Assembly (NCBI RefSeq): GCF_019091135.1
Contig: NZ_JAGXJW010000033.1
Coordinates: 1 to 36,016 of the forward strand
Length of the DNA stretch: 36,016 nucleotides
From: Cohnella sp. GbtcB17
GTDB taxonomy: Bacteria > Bacillota > Bacilli > Paenibacillales > Paenibacillaceae
Reading direction: 5' to 3'
The notes beneath the pieces are model-generated. The model had not been told where the DNA came from and searched no databases. It worked only from the letters and a program-made list of their open reading frames with translations. The first letter of the stretch is position 1. Each line of letters starts with the position of its first letter. Both the position numbers and the translations under genes were made by a program. This document shows positions 16,022 through 24,357 of this stretch, one piece after another.

Positions 16022-16245
16022 CTCCCTGACCCGACGGGATATCGTTCAAACATGCAGGGTAGGCGCATTTTCCCTGAGCGAAGGGGATATCGTTCAACGC
16101 GCAGGGTAGGTGCCTATTCCCTGACCCAAGGGGATATCGTTCAAACGTGCAAGAACGGTACATTGTCCCTGATCGAGGGGGATATCGTTCAAACGGGCAG
16201 GAGGGGTGCATTGTCCCTGACTCAAGGGGATATCGTTAAAATGGC
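16022..16245 (+). repeat. Tandem array of a 48-bp repeat, about five copies
   Basis: GGGATATCGTT begins at 16036, 16084, 16131, 16179 and 16227, steps of 48, 47, 48 and 48. Each unit also has TCCCTGA 12-15 nt before GGGATATC, so TCCCT and AGGGGA could form a small hairpin in each copy, and the GATATC core is palindromic. The array fills the gap between two convergent genes. From 15835 to 16021 I see no gene. Confidence 0.88.
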
Positions 16246-16276
16246 GCAAACAAGGTTTAGTGCCTCGCCTAAAGGT

Positions 16277-17884
16277 TCAGTCTCCCCTGTATTCGCCCGG
16301 TGTGCCGCCGATATGCTTTTTAAACAGCTTGGCGAAGTAGCTTTTATTTTCGTAGCCAAGGCGTGCCGCTACTTCTTCTACGCTCATGTTGCTGCGGGCG
16401 AGCAGTTCCTTGGCGCGTTCCATCTTGGCGCTGGTGACGTATTGAATGAAGTTGTAGCCGGTCTCGCGCTTGAACAGCCGGCTGAAATAACTTGAGTTGA
16501 TATGAAGCATGTCCGCGACCTCTTCAAGCGTTATCTTAGAGCCGATGTTCTGGCTGACGTATTGCCGGGCTCGCAGTATTTCGGAACGCCGCGACTGCTT
16601 GTAGATCAGGCCGAGCAGCGGCATTTTTTCTTTAAAAAACTGCAGCATCCAGTCTCCAAGCTCTTGAATCGTGGCGATGTCGCCCAACGTTCGATGCAGC
16701 ACTTCCATCGAGAATACGTTCTGATAATGCTGGAGCGCCACAAAGCGCGTCTGGTTGTCGTACAAAATTTTAAGCGTCCATTCTTTGACCAGCTCGGGAT
16801 GGCAGCGTCTTTCTCGCGCCTGATCCAACCAGTGGCCGACGGCCGATTCGAGCTGCGCCATGTCTTCTTCCAGGAAGGCGTCGCGAATGTGCTGAAGCGC
16901 TTCGGGATAGACGTCGTGCAGGTCGCCCTCTCCCAACAAAGGAAGCTCTGCCAGCGTGAAGATGCCTTCATCGGGGAGATAAAATCTTCCGCCTCCGCCA
17001 CCGGAAGCCAGTAGCTGTTGGACCGCCCGCCCGAGCGCTGCGGGTGCCGCTGCCGATGTGCCGATCAAGAAGGTCGCCGTGATGCCGCTCTCCCGGGACA
17101 GCCTTTCGCCAAGCGCCCGCAACGAGGGCCGAACCGATTCGACCTTCAGCTCGGTGAGACTGCGGCGAAAAGGGAACAGCAGCACCGCCTCCCGCCGTCC
17201 GTGCGGCAGCAGCACGGTGCCGGACAGCTCGCCCGTCAGTCCAGCCGTCGCTTGCCCGACCGCCAACTGCAAGGCGCGCTCGTCAGGCAGCCGCCGCGAC
17301 AGCTCGGACAGACGGTTCAGGGCGACCAATACAGGCAGCCATACCTTGCCCTCGAACCCAATGCCCGCCTCCCCTGCGTCGTCGGCCCATGAGAGATCCA
17401 GTCCGCCTTCCGCGGTCATTCTGTCCAGCAAACCTTGGCGCAGCAGGATCGCGTTCTCTTCTTTTTTAGACTGCAAACGGGCGAGTTCCCGAGATCGCTC
17501 CTTCTCCTCAGCGAGCTGCGCGGACAGCTTGCGCAGCAGCGCCGCGATTTGCTCCGGCCGCATCGTCTCCTTGAGCACGTAATCGTCCACGTGCAGACGA
17601 ACGGCTTGCTGCGCATAAGAAAAGTCGCCCATGCATGACAGGATGATGCAGCGAATATCGGGTTTCAGCCGTTTAAGCTCGCCGATGAGCGCGATGCCGT
17701 CCAGCTGAGGCATGCCGATATCGGTGATGACGATGTCGGGCGGCGCGGCTTGCGCCCGCTCCAGCGCGATCGCTCCATTTTTGCAGGCCGAATGGATCTC
17801 CAGATGCAGCTCCTTCCAAGGGATGGATGCGCTTAAGTATTCCAGTACCGGATAATCGTCGTCTACGAGCATGACGGAGTACAT
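16277..17884 (-). CDS. YesN-type response regulator with AraC-family DNA-binding domain
   Basis: Cytoplasmic transcription factor, 535 residues. The receiver domain (1-120) has the acidic VDDD (8-10), phosphoacceptor Asp55 in DIVITDIGMPQLDG and the lysine in DDYVLKE. A long central region (about 130-425) is typical of YesN proteins. Two AraC helix-turn-helices follow at the end: ITLEEVADMLHINSSYFSRLFK and MSVEEVAARLGYENKSYFAKLFK. The start at 17884 has GGAGGGG 7 nt upstream; an earlier in-frame start would add 15 residues without a ribosome site. It partners the YesM-like kinase just upstream. It likely binds the direct repeats found before the importer genes and the amino-sugar operon (inference). 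Confidence 0.92.
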   Translation of the reverse strand: MYSVMLVDDDYPVLEYLSASIPWKELHLEIHSACKNGAIALERAQAAPPDIVITDIGMPQLDGIALIGELKRLKPDIRCIILSCMGDFSYAQQAVRLHVDDYVLKETMRPEQIAALLRKLSAQLAEEKERSRELARLQSKKEENAILLRQGLLDRMTAEGGLDLSWADDAGEAGIGFEGKVWLPVLVALNRLSELSRRLPDERALQLAVGQATAGLTGELSGTVLLPHGRREAVLLFPFRRSLTELKVESVRPSLRALGERLSRESGITATFLIGTSAAAPAALGRAVQQLLASGGGGGRFYLPDEGIFTLAELPLLGEGDLHDVYPEALQHIRDAFLEEDMAQLESAVGHWLDQARERRCHPELVKEWTLKILYDNQTRFVALQHYQNVFSMEVLHRTLGDIATIQELGDWMLQFFKEKMPLLGLIYKQSRRSEILRARQYVSQNIGSKITLEEVADMLHINSSYFSRLFKRETGYNFIQYVTSAKMERAKELLARSNMSVEEVAARLGYENKSYFAKLFKKHIGGTPGEYRGD

Positions 17885-17969
17885 AGGGTCCCCTCCCGCA
17901 ATTTCGCATCTCGGTGTGCCTGCCGACATTTCTCATTTTAAACAATTAGGTTGTCCGGCTTGGGGGCGA

Positions 17970-19826
17970 CTATAGGGATGTCGGCGGCTCGGCCGGAATC
18001 TCGATGATGACCCTCGTCCCCGCTCCCTCCTCGCTATCCAGCGTGAGGGAGCATCGCTCGCCGTAAATCAGCTGCAGTCGCTCGTATACGTTCGCAATGC
18101 CGATGCCCGACAGCCTTCCTGCCGTATTCTCGGACGACGTCGCTCCGCGCTGCGACCGGAGCTCGGCGCGCAGACGCTGCAGCGTCGCCCCCGACATCCC
18201 CGCTCCGTCATCGCGAACGACGATTCGCAAACCCGCCTCCGGTGCGGCCTCAAAGTCTGCGCGCGTTGCCACCATTTCACAACGGACGACTTCCACGACG
18301 ATCGTACCCGCTTCCTGGCGAAGGCCGTGAATATAGGCATTCTCGATGACGGGCTGCAGCAAGAAGCGAGGCAGTCGCAGCGTCAGCGTATCCGAGGCCG
18401 CTTCGATCAACAGCGCAGCCTTCTCCTGCTGTCTGAAGTTCAGCAGCTCCATATATCGCCGCAGCACTTCCAATTCCTCGTGCAGCGAGGTATATTCTCC
18501 GTCCCGGCGAATCGTCTGCCGCAGCAAGCCGGACAGCGAAGCCAGCAGTTCGCCGTTCTCCGCATCCCCTTTGAGCAAAATCCGCAGCCTGATGGAGTTG
18601 AGGATGTTAAACAAAAAGTGCGGATTGATCTGCGCCTGGAGCATCGCCAGCTCCGCCTTGCGCTTCTGCAGCTGCTCGGCCCGGATCTCTCCGATCATTT
18701 CTTCGATGCGCTCCAGCATCTGGTCGAATTGCTTGCCCAGCCTGCCGATCTCGTCGCTGCCCCGCACGTCCGAGCGGACCGCGAGCTCGCCGCGCTCGAC
18801 CGCGACGGCCGCCTTGCCGAGCGCCACGACCGGCTTGGTGAACTGCCGCAGCATATAAATGAACAGGATAAGGAACACGAGCGTCGCCACAATCTGTACC
18901 GCAAAGGTTAAACGCGACACGGAGTAAAGCTGGCTGACTGCTTCCTTGTACGGTCTCAGGCTGACGATGCGATAACCGCCATAATCGAGGTCATGCCGGC
19001 TGAGCAGAAACTGTTCGCCCTCGTACCGTACGGTCAGCGGCGTATCCGCCCGACGCACTTCGTCGGGAAACGGAAACGTCTGCCCGATGCGCTGCCGGTT
19101 GCGGCTCGCCAAAATGCGGCCGTCCGCGTCAAGCAGCATCGTCTCCTGTCTGCCGAGGTCATGCTTAAAAATTTCCCCGAGCTTGCGCTCGCTGATACTA
19201 ATAACAATATAGGCATAAGGATCCGTCCCGTAGGGCAGCCGCAGGTTGCGCGCCATCGTAAGCAGGTACGGCTCGGTTCCTTTGCCATCCATCGTATATT
19301 GGTTCACGAGACCGATCCAGCCAATCTCGTATCCCGGCAGCGCGTCTACACTTTTGATCCAGGGCATCCGCAAAAAGCTGGCCGGTGTCACCCCGCCGTA
19401 CAGATCGAATTGGTAATTGGTAAAGTAATGCCCGTCTACGGTCAATACCGTGACGTAAATGTTGTCCATCGTAGATGCGATACTGCTAAGAAAGTGCCCG
19501 ATGTCCTTCGCGTCCAAAGCTTCCTGGGCGGGGTCGGCTTGCCCCAGCTTGTACCGCTGCCAGTTTTCCTTCAACGCCAAAACAATATTGTTGTCGAACA
19601 TGATGCCGTTGGAGACGCGGACCATGTTGTCGAAGAGGCTCGACAAATACACCTCCGTCAGCTCGAGCGACTTGTTCTCGTTGTCGACGACCTGCGCCCT
19701 GACGATGCGCTGCGTTAGGTAGTCTCCGGCGATCAGCGTGAAGCTCGCCGGCAGCAGGAGACACAACAGCGCGGCCAGGATCAGCTTCCCGCGAAGACTG
19801 TGTACGAATCTGCGCCCGATGAACAC
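17970..19826 (-). CDS. YesM-type sensor histidine kinase
   Basis: Membrane sensor, 618 residues. One membrane helix near residues 15-35 (LRGKLILAALLCLLLPASF), an extracellular sensing region to about 275, a second helix (FAVQIVATLVFLILFIYML), a HAMP segment (PVVALGKAAVAVERGELAV) and a His_kinase core with INPHFLFNILNSIR, His403 being the phosphorylated residue. The ATPase part has VIENAYIHGL, DDGAGMS and GIGIANVYERL. GTG at 19826 is preceded by GGGAGGG at 7 nt; upstream in-frame TTG and ATG codons lack such a site. It is encoded between the solute-binding protein and its response regulator, as usual for sugar importers with this sensor type. Confidence 0.9.
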   Translation of the reverse strand: MFIGRRFVHSLRGKLILAALLCLLLPASFTLIAGDYLTQRIVRAQVVDNENKSLELTEVYLSSLFDNMVRVSNGIMFDNNIVLALKENWQRYKLGQADPAQEALDAKDIGHFLSSIASTMDNIYVTVLTVDGHYFTNYQFDLYGGVTPASFLRMPWIKSVDALPGYEIGWIGLVNQYTMDGKGTEPYLLTMARNLRLPYGTDPYAYIVISISERKLGEIFKHDLGRQETMLLDADGRILASRNRQRIGQTFPFPDEVRRADTPLTVRYEGEQFLLSRHDLDYGGYRIVSLRPYKEAVSQLYSVSRLTFAVQIVATLVFLILFIYMLRQFTKPVVALGKAAVAVERGELAVRSDVRGSDEIGRLGKQFDQMLERIEEMIGEIRAEQLQKRKAELAMLQAQINPHFLFNILNSIRLRILLKGDAENGELLASLSGLLRQTIRRDGEYTSLHEELEVLRRYMELLNFRQQEKAALLIEAASDTLTLRLPRFLLQPVIENAYIHGLRQEAGTIVVEVVRCEMVATRADFEAAPEAGLRIVVRDDGAGMSGATLQRLRAELRSQRGATSSENTAGRLSGIGIANVYERLQLIYGERCSLTLDSEEGAGTRVIIEIPAEPPTSL

Positions 19827-19964
19827 CTTATCGCCCTCCCGCCGCCAAGCCTTTTTCTGCATTCTAACATTGTCCGAGCCTGTCGGCGACGCTTGTCTCA
19901 AAGACCAACAGCGCTCCGCGGGGAACGATCCCTGCGAAGCGCCGTTTGTGCCCGTTATAGGCCG

Positions 19965-21332
19965 TTATTTGTTGGCGTCGACGATCTTTTGAAGCGCTGC
20001 GGACGCCTTCGAGACGGTCGTCTCCATATCCTGCTGGCCGAGCACATACTTCTCGGCTTCCTTGACGTACGCATCTTCAAGCTCCGATTGATAAGCCGGC
20101 GGCAGATTGAGCGGCGTCGTCGGGCTGTTTTTCATGACGTAGGTCAGCGAATCGGTATCGATCATGTCGGGGCTCTTGAGCTTCGTCTTCAGGCCGGAGA
20201 TGAACTGATCGACATTCTGTTTTTTCCACGCCGAGTACACGTTGCTCCACTGCTCGCCCTTCGTCGTGTACCAACGAATGAAGTCGTAGGCGGCTTGCTG
20301 GTTTTCGGACTTTTTCAGCACGCCCATAAAGTTGCCGTTGGCCGGGCTCACGCCCGACGGCTCGCCTTTGCTGTTGGACGGCATCGGAGCAAACGCGCTC
20401 ACGAACGTGGCCGGGAATTCGTCCGAGCCTCCTGCCTCGTTGATCATCCAATTGCCCGTGACGATCATCGCGGCCTTTTTGGAAAAGTAGACGGAGCGGT
20501 AGGCCAGCTTCTGCGAGATGGTGTCGCTGTACGGGATGGCGCTCTTGTCCACGTTCTCCGTCTGATTGCGAATTTCCAGCGACTTGCGGACCTCGGGGCT
20601 GTCCACCTTGAGCACGCCGTTGTTCACCAGGTTGTTGTCCTTGCTCTGGTTCAGCAATCCCAGCTGCATATACATCGGCCAGGAATGGAAGTACGTGCCG
20701 TAAATCTTGTTCGCGCCTTCCCCGCTGGTCAACTTTCGCGAGTAGTCGTAAAAATCGTCCCACGTCCAGTCGGTCGGAACCGGGAGACCCGCTTTGTCCA
20801 GCATCTCCTTGTTCAACAGCACGAAATAATTCTCGTAGGTGTCCGGCAGCGCGTACACTTTGCCGTTGAGCGAAGGATCGACCGTATACTCGTCCGTCAC
20901 CTTGATGCCCTCGGCACCTAGCAGATCGTCCAGCGGCGCCAGCAAGTCGAGGCCCACACGCTTGGAGTATTCGGCGGCGCTCGGGAACATGACGACGTCT
21001 AGATTGGAGCCGGATGCGATCAGCAGGTCCAGCTTTTTAAGACCTTCCTCTGAGTCGTTATTCTCGACCAGCTCTTCGTACTCGACAGTCACGCTCGGCT
21101 TCTCTTTTTTGTATTCGGCGAGCATGCCGTCCATCTGCGCCTTCGGAATCCATGAAGCGAGCTTGATCGTAGCAGGTGCATCCGACGACGCGGACGTGCT
21201 CGAAGCGGATCCTGACGCGGACGGCGCGGCGGACGACGCGGCGTTGTCGTTGCTGTTGCTCCCGCAGCCGGCGAGCAGCGAGATCGAGAGCGCGGATGCC
21301 ATGGCAGCGGTCAGCACCTTTTTGTTTAACAT
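19965..21332 (-). CDS. Sugar ABC transporter solute-binding lipoprotein (family 1)
   Basis: Extracellular sugar receptor of 455 residues. The lipoprotein signal ends at LLAGC with Cys23, followed by a Ser/Ala-rich linker, then IKLASWIPKAQMDGMLAEYKK and PSVTVEYEEL, the opening of the family 1 fold. YALPDTYENYFVLLNKEMLD and DWTWDDFYDYSRKLT are hallmark blocks. The ATG at 21332 has GGGGAGG 8 nt upstream. A 153-nt gap separates it from the permease gene and carries a GTCAA direct repeat, so it probably has an additional promoter. The ligand is unknown; amino-sugar oligosaccharides are the best guess from shared operators with the GH20 operon. Confidence 0.92.
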   Translation of the reverse strand: MLNKKVLTAAMASALSISLLAGCGSNSNDNAASSAAPSASGSASSTSASSDAPATIKLASWIPKAQMDGMLAEYKKEKPSVTVEYEELVENNDSEEGLKKLDLLIASGSNLDVVMFPSAAEYSKRVGLDLLAPLDDLLGAEGIKVTDEYTVDPSLNGKVYALPDTYENYFVLLNKEMLDKAGLPVPTDWTWDDFYDYSRKLTSGEGANKIYGTYFHSWPMYMQLGLLNQSKDNNLVNNGVLKVDSPEVRKSLEIRNQTENVDKSAIPYSDTISQKLAYRSVYFSKKAAMIVTGNWMINEAGGSDEFPATFVSAFAPMPSNSKGEPSGVSPANGNFMGVLKKSENQQAAYDFIRWYTTKGEQWSNVYSAWKKQNVDQFISGLKTKLKSPDMIDTDSLTYVMKNSPTTPLNLPPAYQSELEDAYVKEAEKYVLGQQDMETTVSKASAALQKIVDANK

Positions 21333-21424
21333 AATAAACCTCCCCGGAAAATGGTCGCACCGCTTGATGACGCACGGTTCGTAACACAATCGTAACATTG
21401 GGGTTTTCTCGCCGATAAGATACC

Positions 21425-21455
21425 AAAATTGACTAAATCGGAAAAAAATTGACCG
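21425..21455 (-). promoter_or_regulatory. Direct-repeat operator GTCAATTTT x2 before the solute-binding protein gene
   Basis: On the minus strand CGGTCAATTTT starts at 21455 and TAGTCAATTTT at 21435, exactly 20 bp apart. Two helical turns between same-direction half sites are typical for AraC-type regulators such as YesN. The pair lies about 90 nt before the start codon. Confidence 0.5.
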
Positions 21456-21485
21456 TTTCTTGTCCAATCAGACAACTTTTTTCTC

Positions 21486-22337
21486 TCAACCTTTGACGCC
21501 GCCGAGGCTGATGCCCTCAATGACCTGCTTCTGTCCGACGATAAAGACGACGAGCAGCGGCACGATCGCCGAAACGGAGGCGGCCATGACGAGCGAGTAA
21601 AACTGACCGTTGCGGTCCGCGAACGCGTTCATGCCGAGCTGAATCGTGTACAGCGCCTTGTCGCTCAAGAAAATGAACGGCGTCTGGTAATCGTTCCACG
21701 ACCAGATGAAGCGCAATATCGCGTAAGTGGCGATCGCTGGCTTGACGAGCGGCAGCAGAATGCGGCCGAATATCGCAAAGTGGCCCGCTCCGTCGATCTG
21801 CGCCGACTCGATATATTCATCGGATATGCCGGCAAAAAACTGGCGGAGCAAAAAGGTGCCGAGCACGCTGAACCCGCCGAGCAGCACGAGCCCCGTATGG
21901 GTGTCGTAGAGACCGATAGAGCGGTAAATGACGAACAGCGGAACGAGCGTCGCTTCGGCCGGGATCATATAGGTCGCCAGCACGACCAGAAAGAGCGCGT
22001 TGCGTCCCGGAAATCGCACCTTGGTGAAACCGTAGGCAGCCATCGCCGACACGACGATGGAAAGCAGCGTTGTCAGTACGGATACTTTGATCGAATTCCA
22101 GTAATACAAAGGAAAATTGGCTTTGCCGTTCCATACCTTTTTATAATTCTCGATCGCCTGCCAGTGCTTCGGGATCCACTCGACCGGATAATTGAACACA
22201 TCGACCTCCGGTTTAAGCGAAGCGGACAGCATCCAGACGAAAGGCAGCAGGAAAACGATGCCGAACAGCACCAACGCCAGCGTGATGAGGAGCCGGGATA
22301 AGGGGAGCGATCGACGGCCGGCGGCTTGCGTCTTCAT
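21486..22337 (-). CDS. Carbohydrate ABC transporter permease (MalG type)
   Basis: Inner-membrane subunit, 283 residues, about six helices. The N-terminus LLITLALVLFGIVFLLPFVWMLSASLK and the EAA-loop motif EYIESAQIDGAGHFAIFGRILLPLVKP identify the MalG-like partner. The C-terminus EGISLGGVKG is the standard ending of this subfamily. Its ATG overlaps the TGA of the first permease by 4 nt. No ATPase gene is found in this cluster, so a shared MsmX/UgpC-type ATPase is expected. Confidence 0.93.
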   Translation of the reverse strand: MKTQAAGRRSLPLSRLLITLALVLFGIVFLLPFVWMLSASLKPEVDVFNYPVEWIPKHWQAIENYKKVWNGKANFPLYYWNSIKVSVLTTLLSIVVSAMAAYGFTKVRFPGRNALFLVVLATYMIPAEATLVPLFVIYRSIGLYDTHTGLVLLGGFSVLGTFLLRQFFAGISDEYIESAQIDGAGHFAIFGRILLPLVKPAIATYAILRFIWSWNDYQTPFIFLSDKALYTIQLGMNAFADRNGQFYSLVMAASVSAIVPLLVVFIVGQKQVIEGISLGGVKG

Positions 22338-23272
22338 CCTTGATGCACCCACTTTCTCTGGCCGGCCCACTGGAGGAACGTGATCGCCAGAATGATGACG
22401 AACAGCACGACCGACATGGCCGATGCGTAGCCCGTTTTCAAATTGACGAAGCCTTGCTGGTAAATATCGTACACGATAACCGACGTAGAATGCGCGGGCC
22501 CACCGTCCGTCAGCACCTTGATGATGGCGAACGACTTGAAGTTGGCGATCAGGCCGGTGATCAGCAGGAAAAAGCTTGTCGGCGTCAGCAGCGGAAAGGT
22601 GATCCGGAAAAACTTCACGCGCGCGGATGCCCCGTCGATGTCGGCGGCCTCGTACAGGTCGCGCGGAATGTTTTTCATGCCCGCGATATAGATGATGAGC
22701 GACACGCCGAGATCGATCCAGATCATGAGCAGCATGACCGAAGGCAGCGCGTAGTGCGGATCGGCCAGCCACTTGGGCGGCTCGTGGACGCCGACGGCGG
22801 AGAGGAAGCCGTTGACGGGACCGTACGACGGGTGGAATAGCACCTGCCAGACGACGGCTACGGCGACGATGCTGGAGATCTGCGGCATGAAGAAGATGAC
22901 CTTGAAAAAGGAAGAGCCGTACGCCCGCTCGGAGATCAGCACCGCGTGCAGCAGCGCGACCGCCATGCCGATCGGCACGGCCAGCAGCATGATCAGATTA
23001 TGGAGCAGCGACTCGCCGAACTCCGGGTCCCGCAGCAGCCTGGCAAAGTTGCCGAAGCCAGACAGATGCAGCTTGTCGTAGCCCGTCAGGAACGACCAGT
23101 CGGTCAAACTGAAGATAAACAGCATGACCAGCGGAATAAGCGTAAACACGACGACGCCAAGCAGCATCGGACCGATAAAAACATAGCCTGCCGCGATCTC
23201 GCGCAAACGTCTGGAGCTGCGGGTCGCGGGTGGCTTCGGCGTCCGGGCCTGTCCGGTCTGTGGGGTAGCCAT
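22334..23272 (-). CDS. Carbohydrate ABC transporter permease (MalF/UgpA type)
   Basis: Inner-membrane subunit, 312 residues, about six helices, beginning AAGYVFIGPMLLGVVVFTLIPLV. The EAA-type loop is DLYEAADIDGASARVKFFRITFPLLTP. First gene of the importer cluster. The start at 23272 follows AAGGAGG by 10 nt; an ATG 21 nt upstream lies before that ribosome site and has none of its own. A possible -10 TATACT is at 23308-23313 and a GTCAA direct repeat lies further upstream. Confidence 0.93.
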   Translation of the reverse strand: MATPQTGQARTPKPPATRSSRRLREIAAGYVFIGPMLLGVVVFTLIPLVMLFIFSLTDWSFLTGYDKLHLSGFGNFARLLRDPEFGESLLHNLIMLLAVPIGMAVALLHAVLISERAYGSSFFKVIFFMPQISSIVAVAVVWQVLFHPSYGPVNGFLSAVGVHEPPKWLADPHYALPSVMLLMIWIDLGVSLIIYIAGMKNIPRDLYEAADIDGASARVKFFRITFPLLTPTSFFLLITGLIANFKSFAIIKVLTDGGPAHSTSVIVYDIYQQGFVNLKTGYASAMSVVLFVIILAITFLQWAGQRKWVHQG

Positions 23273-23344
23273 CTGGAGCCAGCCTCCTTGCATGGGCGAT
23301 TTTCTACAGTATAGAAAACGCTTTAGCCAGCCATAAGGCTTGAA

Positions 23345-23372
23345 TATGACTCATTTCAAATTTTTTTGACCG
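23345..23372 (-). promoter_or_regulatory. Direct-repeat operator before the importer operon
   Basis: Minus strand CGGTCAAAA starts at 23372 and GAGTCATAT at 23352, 20 bp apart. The distal copy shares CGGTCAA with the pairs at 10323-10352 and 21425-21455; the proximal copy is the weakest of the six half sites. Confidence 0.4.
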
Positions 23373-23518
23373 AGTCGCGTTATCGCTGCTAAAAAGTCCG
23401 TTCCCCTGCATGAGAATCGCTTAAATGGGGTATTAGATAGTGAACGAAACCGCTTCAAAGTTGTATAGCAGTAGAGGCGCTGTAAAAGCTGACCATCATC
23501 CATTAGGAGGGATTCGTT

Positions 23519-24043
23519 ATGGCACAGGAACGCGGCACCCAGGAACGCAGAATCGTCGGCGTGTTCGATACGGAGCAAGGCGCGGTTAAAGCGATCGAGG
23601 ATTTGAAGCGTCAGGGCTATACCTCGGACGATATCTCGGTCATCAGCAAAAACCGAGACGACATGGACTATGTCACCGAAGAGACGGGCACCAAGGCGCC
23701 TGAAGGCGCGGCGGCAGGCGCGGCGACGGGCGGCGTGGTCGGCGGCTTGACCGGCCTGCTCGCCGGTCTCGGCCTGCTGGTCGTGCCCGGGATCGGGCCG
23801 ATCCTCGCGGCAGGGCCGATCGCGGCGACTCTCACGGGCCTCGCAGTTGGCGCCGGCACGGGCGGCATCGTCGGCGGCCTCATCGGCCTTGGCATCCCGG
23901 AGGACGAAGCGAAGCGCTACGACGAGGATCTGAACGCGGGCCGGATTCTGGTTCTGGTCGATACGGATCCGGATCGCCGTGCGCATATCTACGACACGTT
24001 CCGGACGAACAATACGCTGAACTCGGATACGTATATCGTATAA
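23519..24043 (+). CDS. General stress protein 17M-like (YflT domain)
   Basis: A 174-residue protein. Residues 11-60 form a YflT-type domain (RIVGVFDTEQGAVKAIEDLK, YTSDDISVISKN). A glycine/alanine-rich hydrophobic stretch (about 62-127, GGVVGGLTGLLAG, GGIVGGLIGLGIP) may insert in the membrane. The end has GIPEDEAKRYDEDLNAGRILVLVD, a block shared by this group. Family members are general stress proteins of unknown mechanism. TAGGAGGG is 7 nt before the ATG. It stands alone, divergent from the importer operon and followed by its own terminator. Confidence 0.88.
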   Translation: MAQERGTQERRIVGVFDTEQGAVKAIEDLKRQGYTSDDISVISKNRDDMDYVTEETGTKAPEGAAAGAATGGVVGGLTGLLAGLGLLVVPGIGPILAAGPIAATLTGLAVGAGTGGIVGGLIGLGIPEDEAKRYDEDLNAGRILVLVDTDPDRRAHIYDTFRTNNTLNSDTYIV

Positions 24044-24060
24044 ATGAAAGGCTAACGGCG

Positions 24061-24092
24061 AGCCCTCCTCCGGGTACGGGGGAGGGCTTTCG
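24061..24092 (+). terminator. Terminator of the stress protein gene
   Basis: AGCCCTCCTCCG (24061-24072), a GGTA loop and CGGGGGAGGGCT (24077-24088) form a 12-bp stem with one wobble pair, followed by TTTCGT. It begins 18 nt after the stop codon. Confidence 0.75.
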
Positions 24093-24130
24093 TATGACTT
24101 TGGTCTGTGTGCTTATGGAACTGCCCCGAT

Positions 24131-24225
24131 GGTGCCGGAAGGGAGAAAAGTTACTCTAGAACCTTACGGAACGACCCCATCGGCGCTAGAAGGGCGAAAT
24201 GTTACGGTCCAAAGGGTGTCGGCGC
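24131..24225 (+). repeat. Two copies of an imperfect 51-bp repeat
   Basis: GGTGCCGGAAGGGAGAAAAG-TTAC at 24131 recurs as GGCGCTAGAAGGGCGAAATG-TTAC at 24182, with a further GGCGC at 24221. It resembles the other two arrays in period and setting (intergenic, near convergent gene ends) though not in sequence. Confidence 0.5.
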
Positions 24226-24267
24226 ATCTCCCCGGCTCGCCAAACGCTCCGGGCTCCCGAAAATGCC

Positions 24268-24310
24268 AAATAGCCCCGCACGATCCTCATCGGATCATGC
24301 TGGGCTATTT
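24268..24310. terminator. Long hairpin between convergent genes, possible two-way terminator
   Basis: AAATAGCCC (24268-24276) pairs with GGGCTATTT (24302-24310), and GATCC/GGATC continue the stem inside. A-rich and T-rich ends give weak U tails in both directions. It separates the stress gene from the GNAT gene. Confidence 0.6.
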
Positions 24311-24357
24311 GCCAAACGGTAATATGCTTGTACCGCGGTCAGTTCAGTGACGCCGGA

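Noticed and set aside
15744..16211. Minus-strand frame with repeated FERYP peptides
   Set aside because: The repeats come from the 48-bp DNA array, whose period is a multiple of three. There is no ribosome site and the frame overlaps the end of the IS1595-like gene.
23308..23328. Cre-like AAAGCGTTTTC before the importer permease gene
   Set aside because: At least two conserved cre positions are missing, so it is too weak to call.
23405..23440. SigB promoter before the stress protein gene
   Set aside because: GGGTAT is present near 23428 but no GTTT-type -35 lies at the required 12-15 nt distance.
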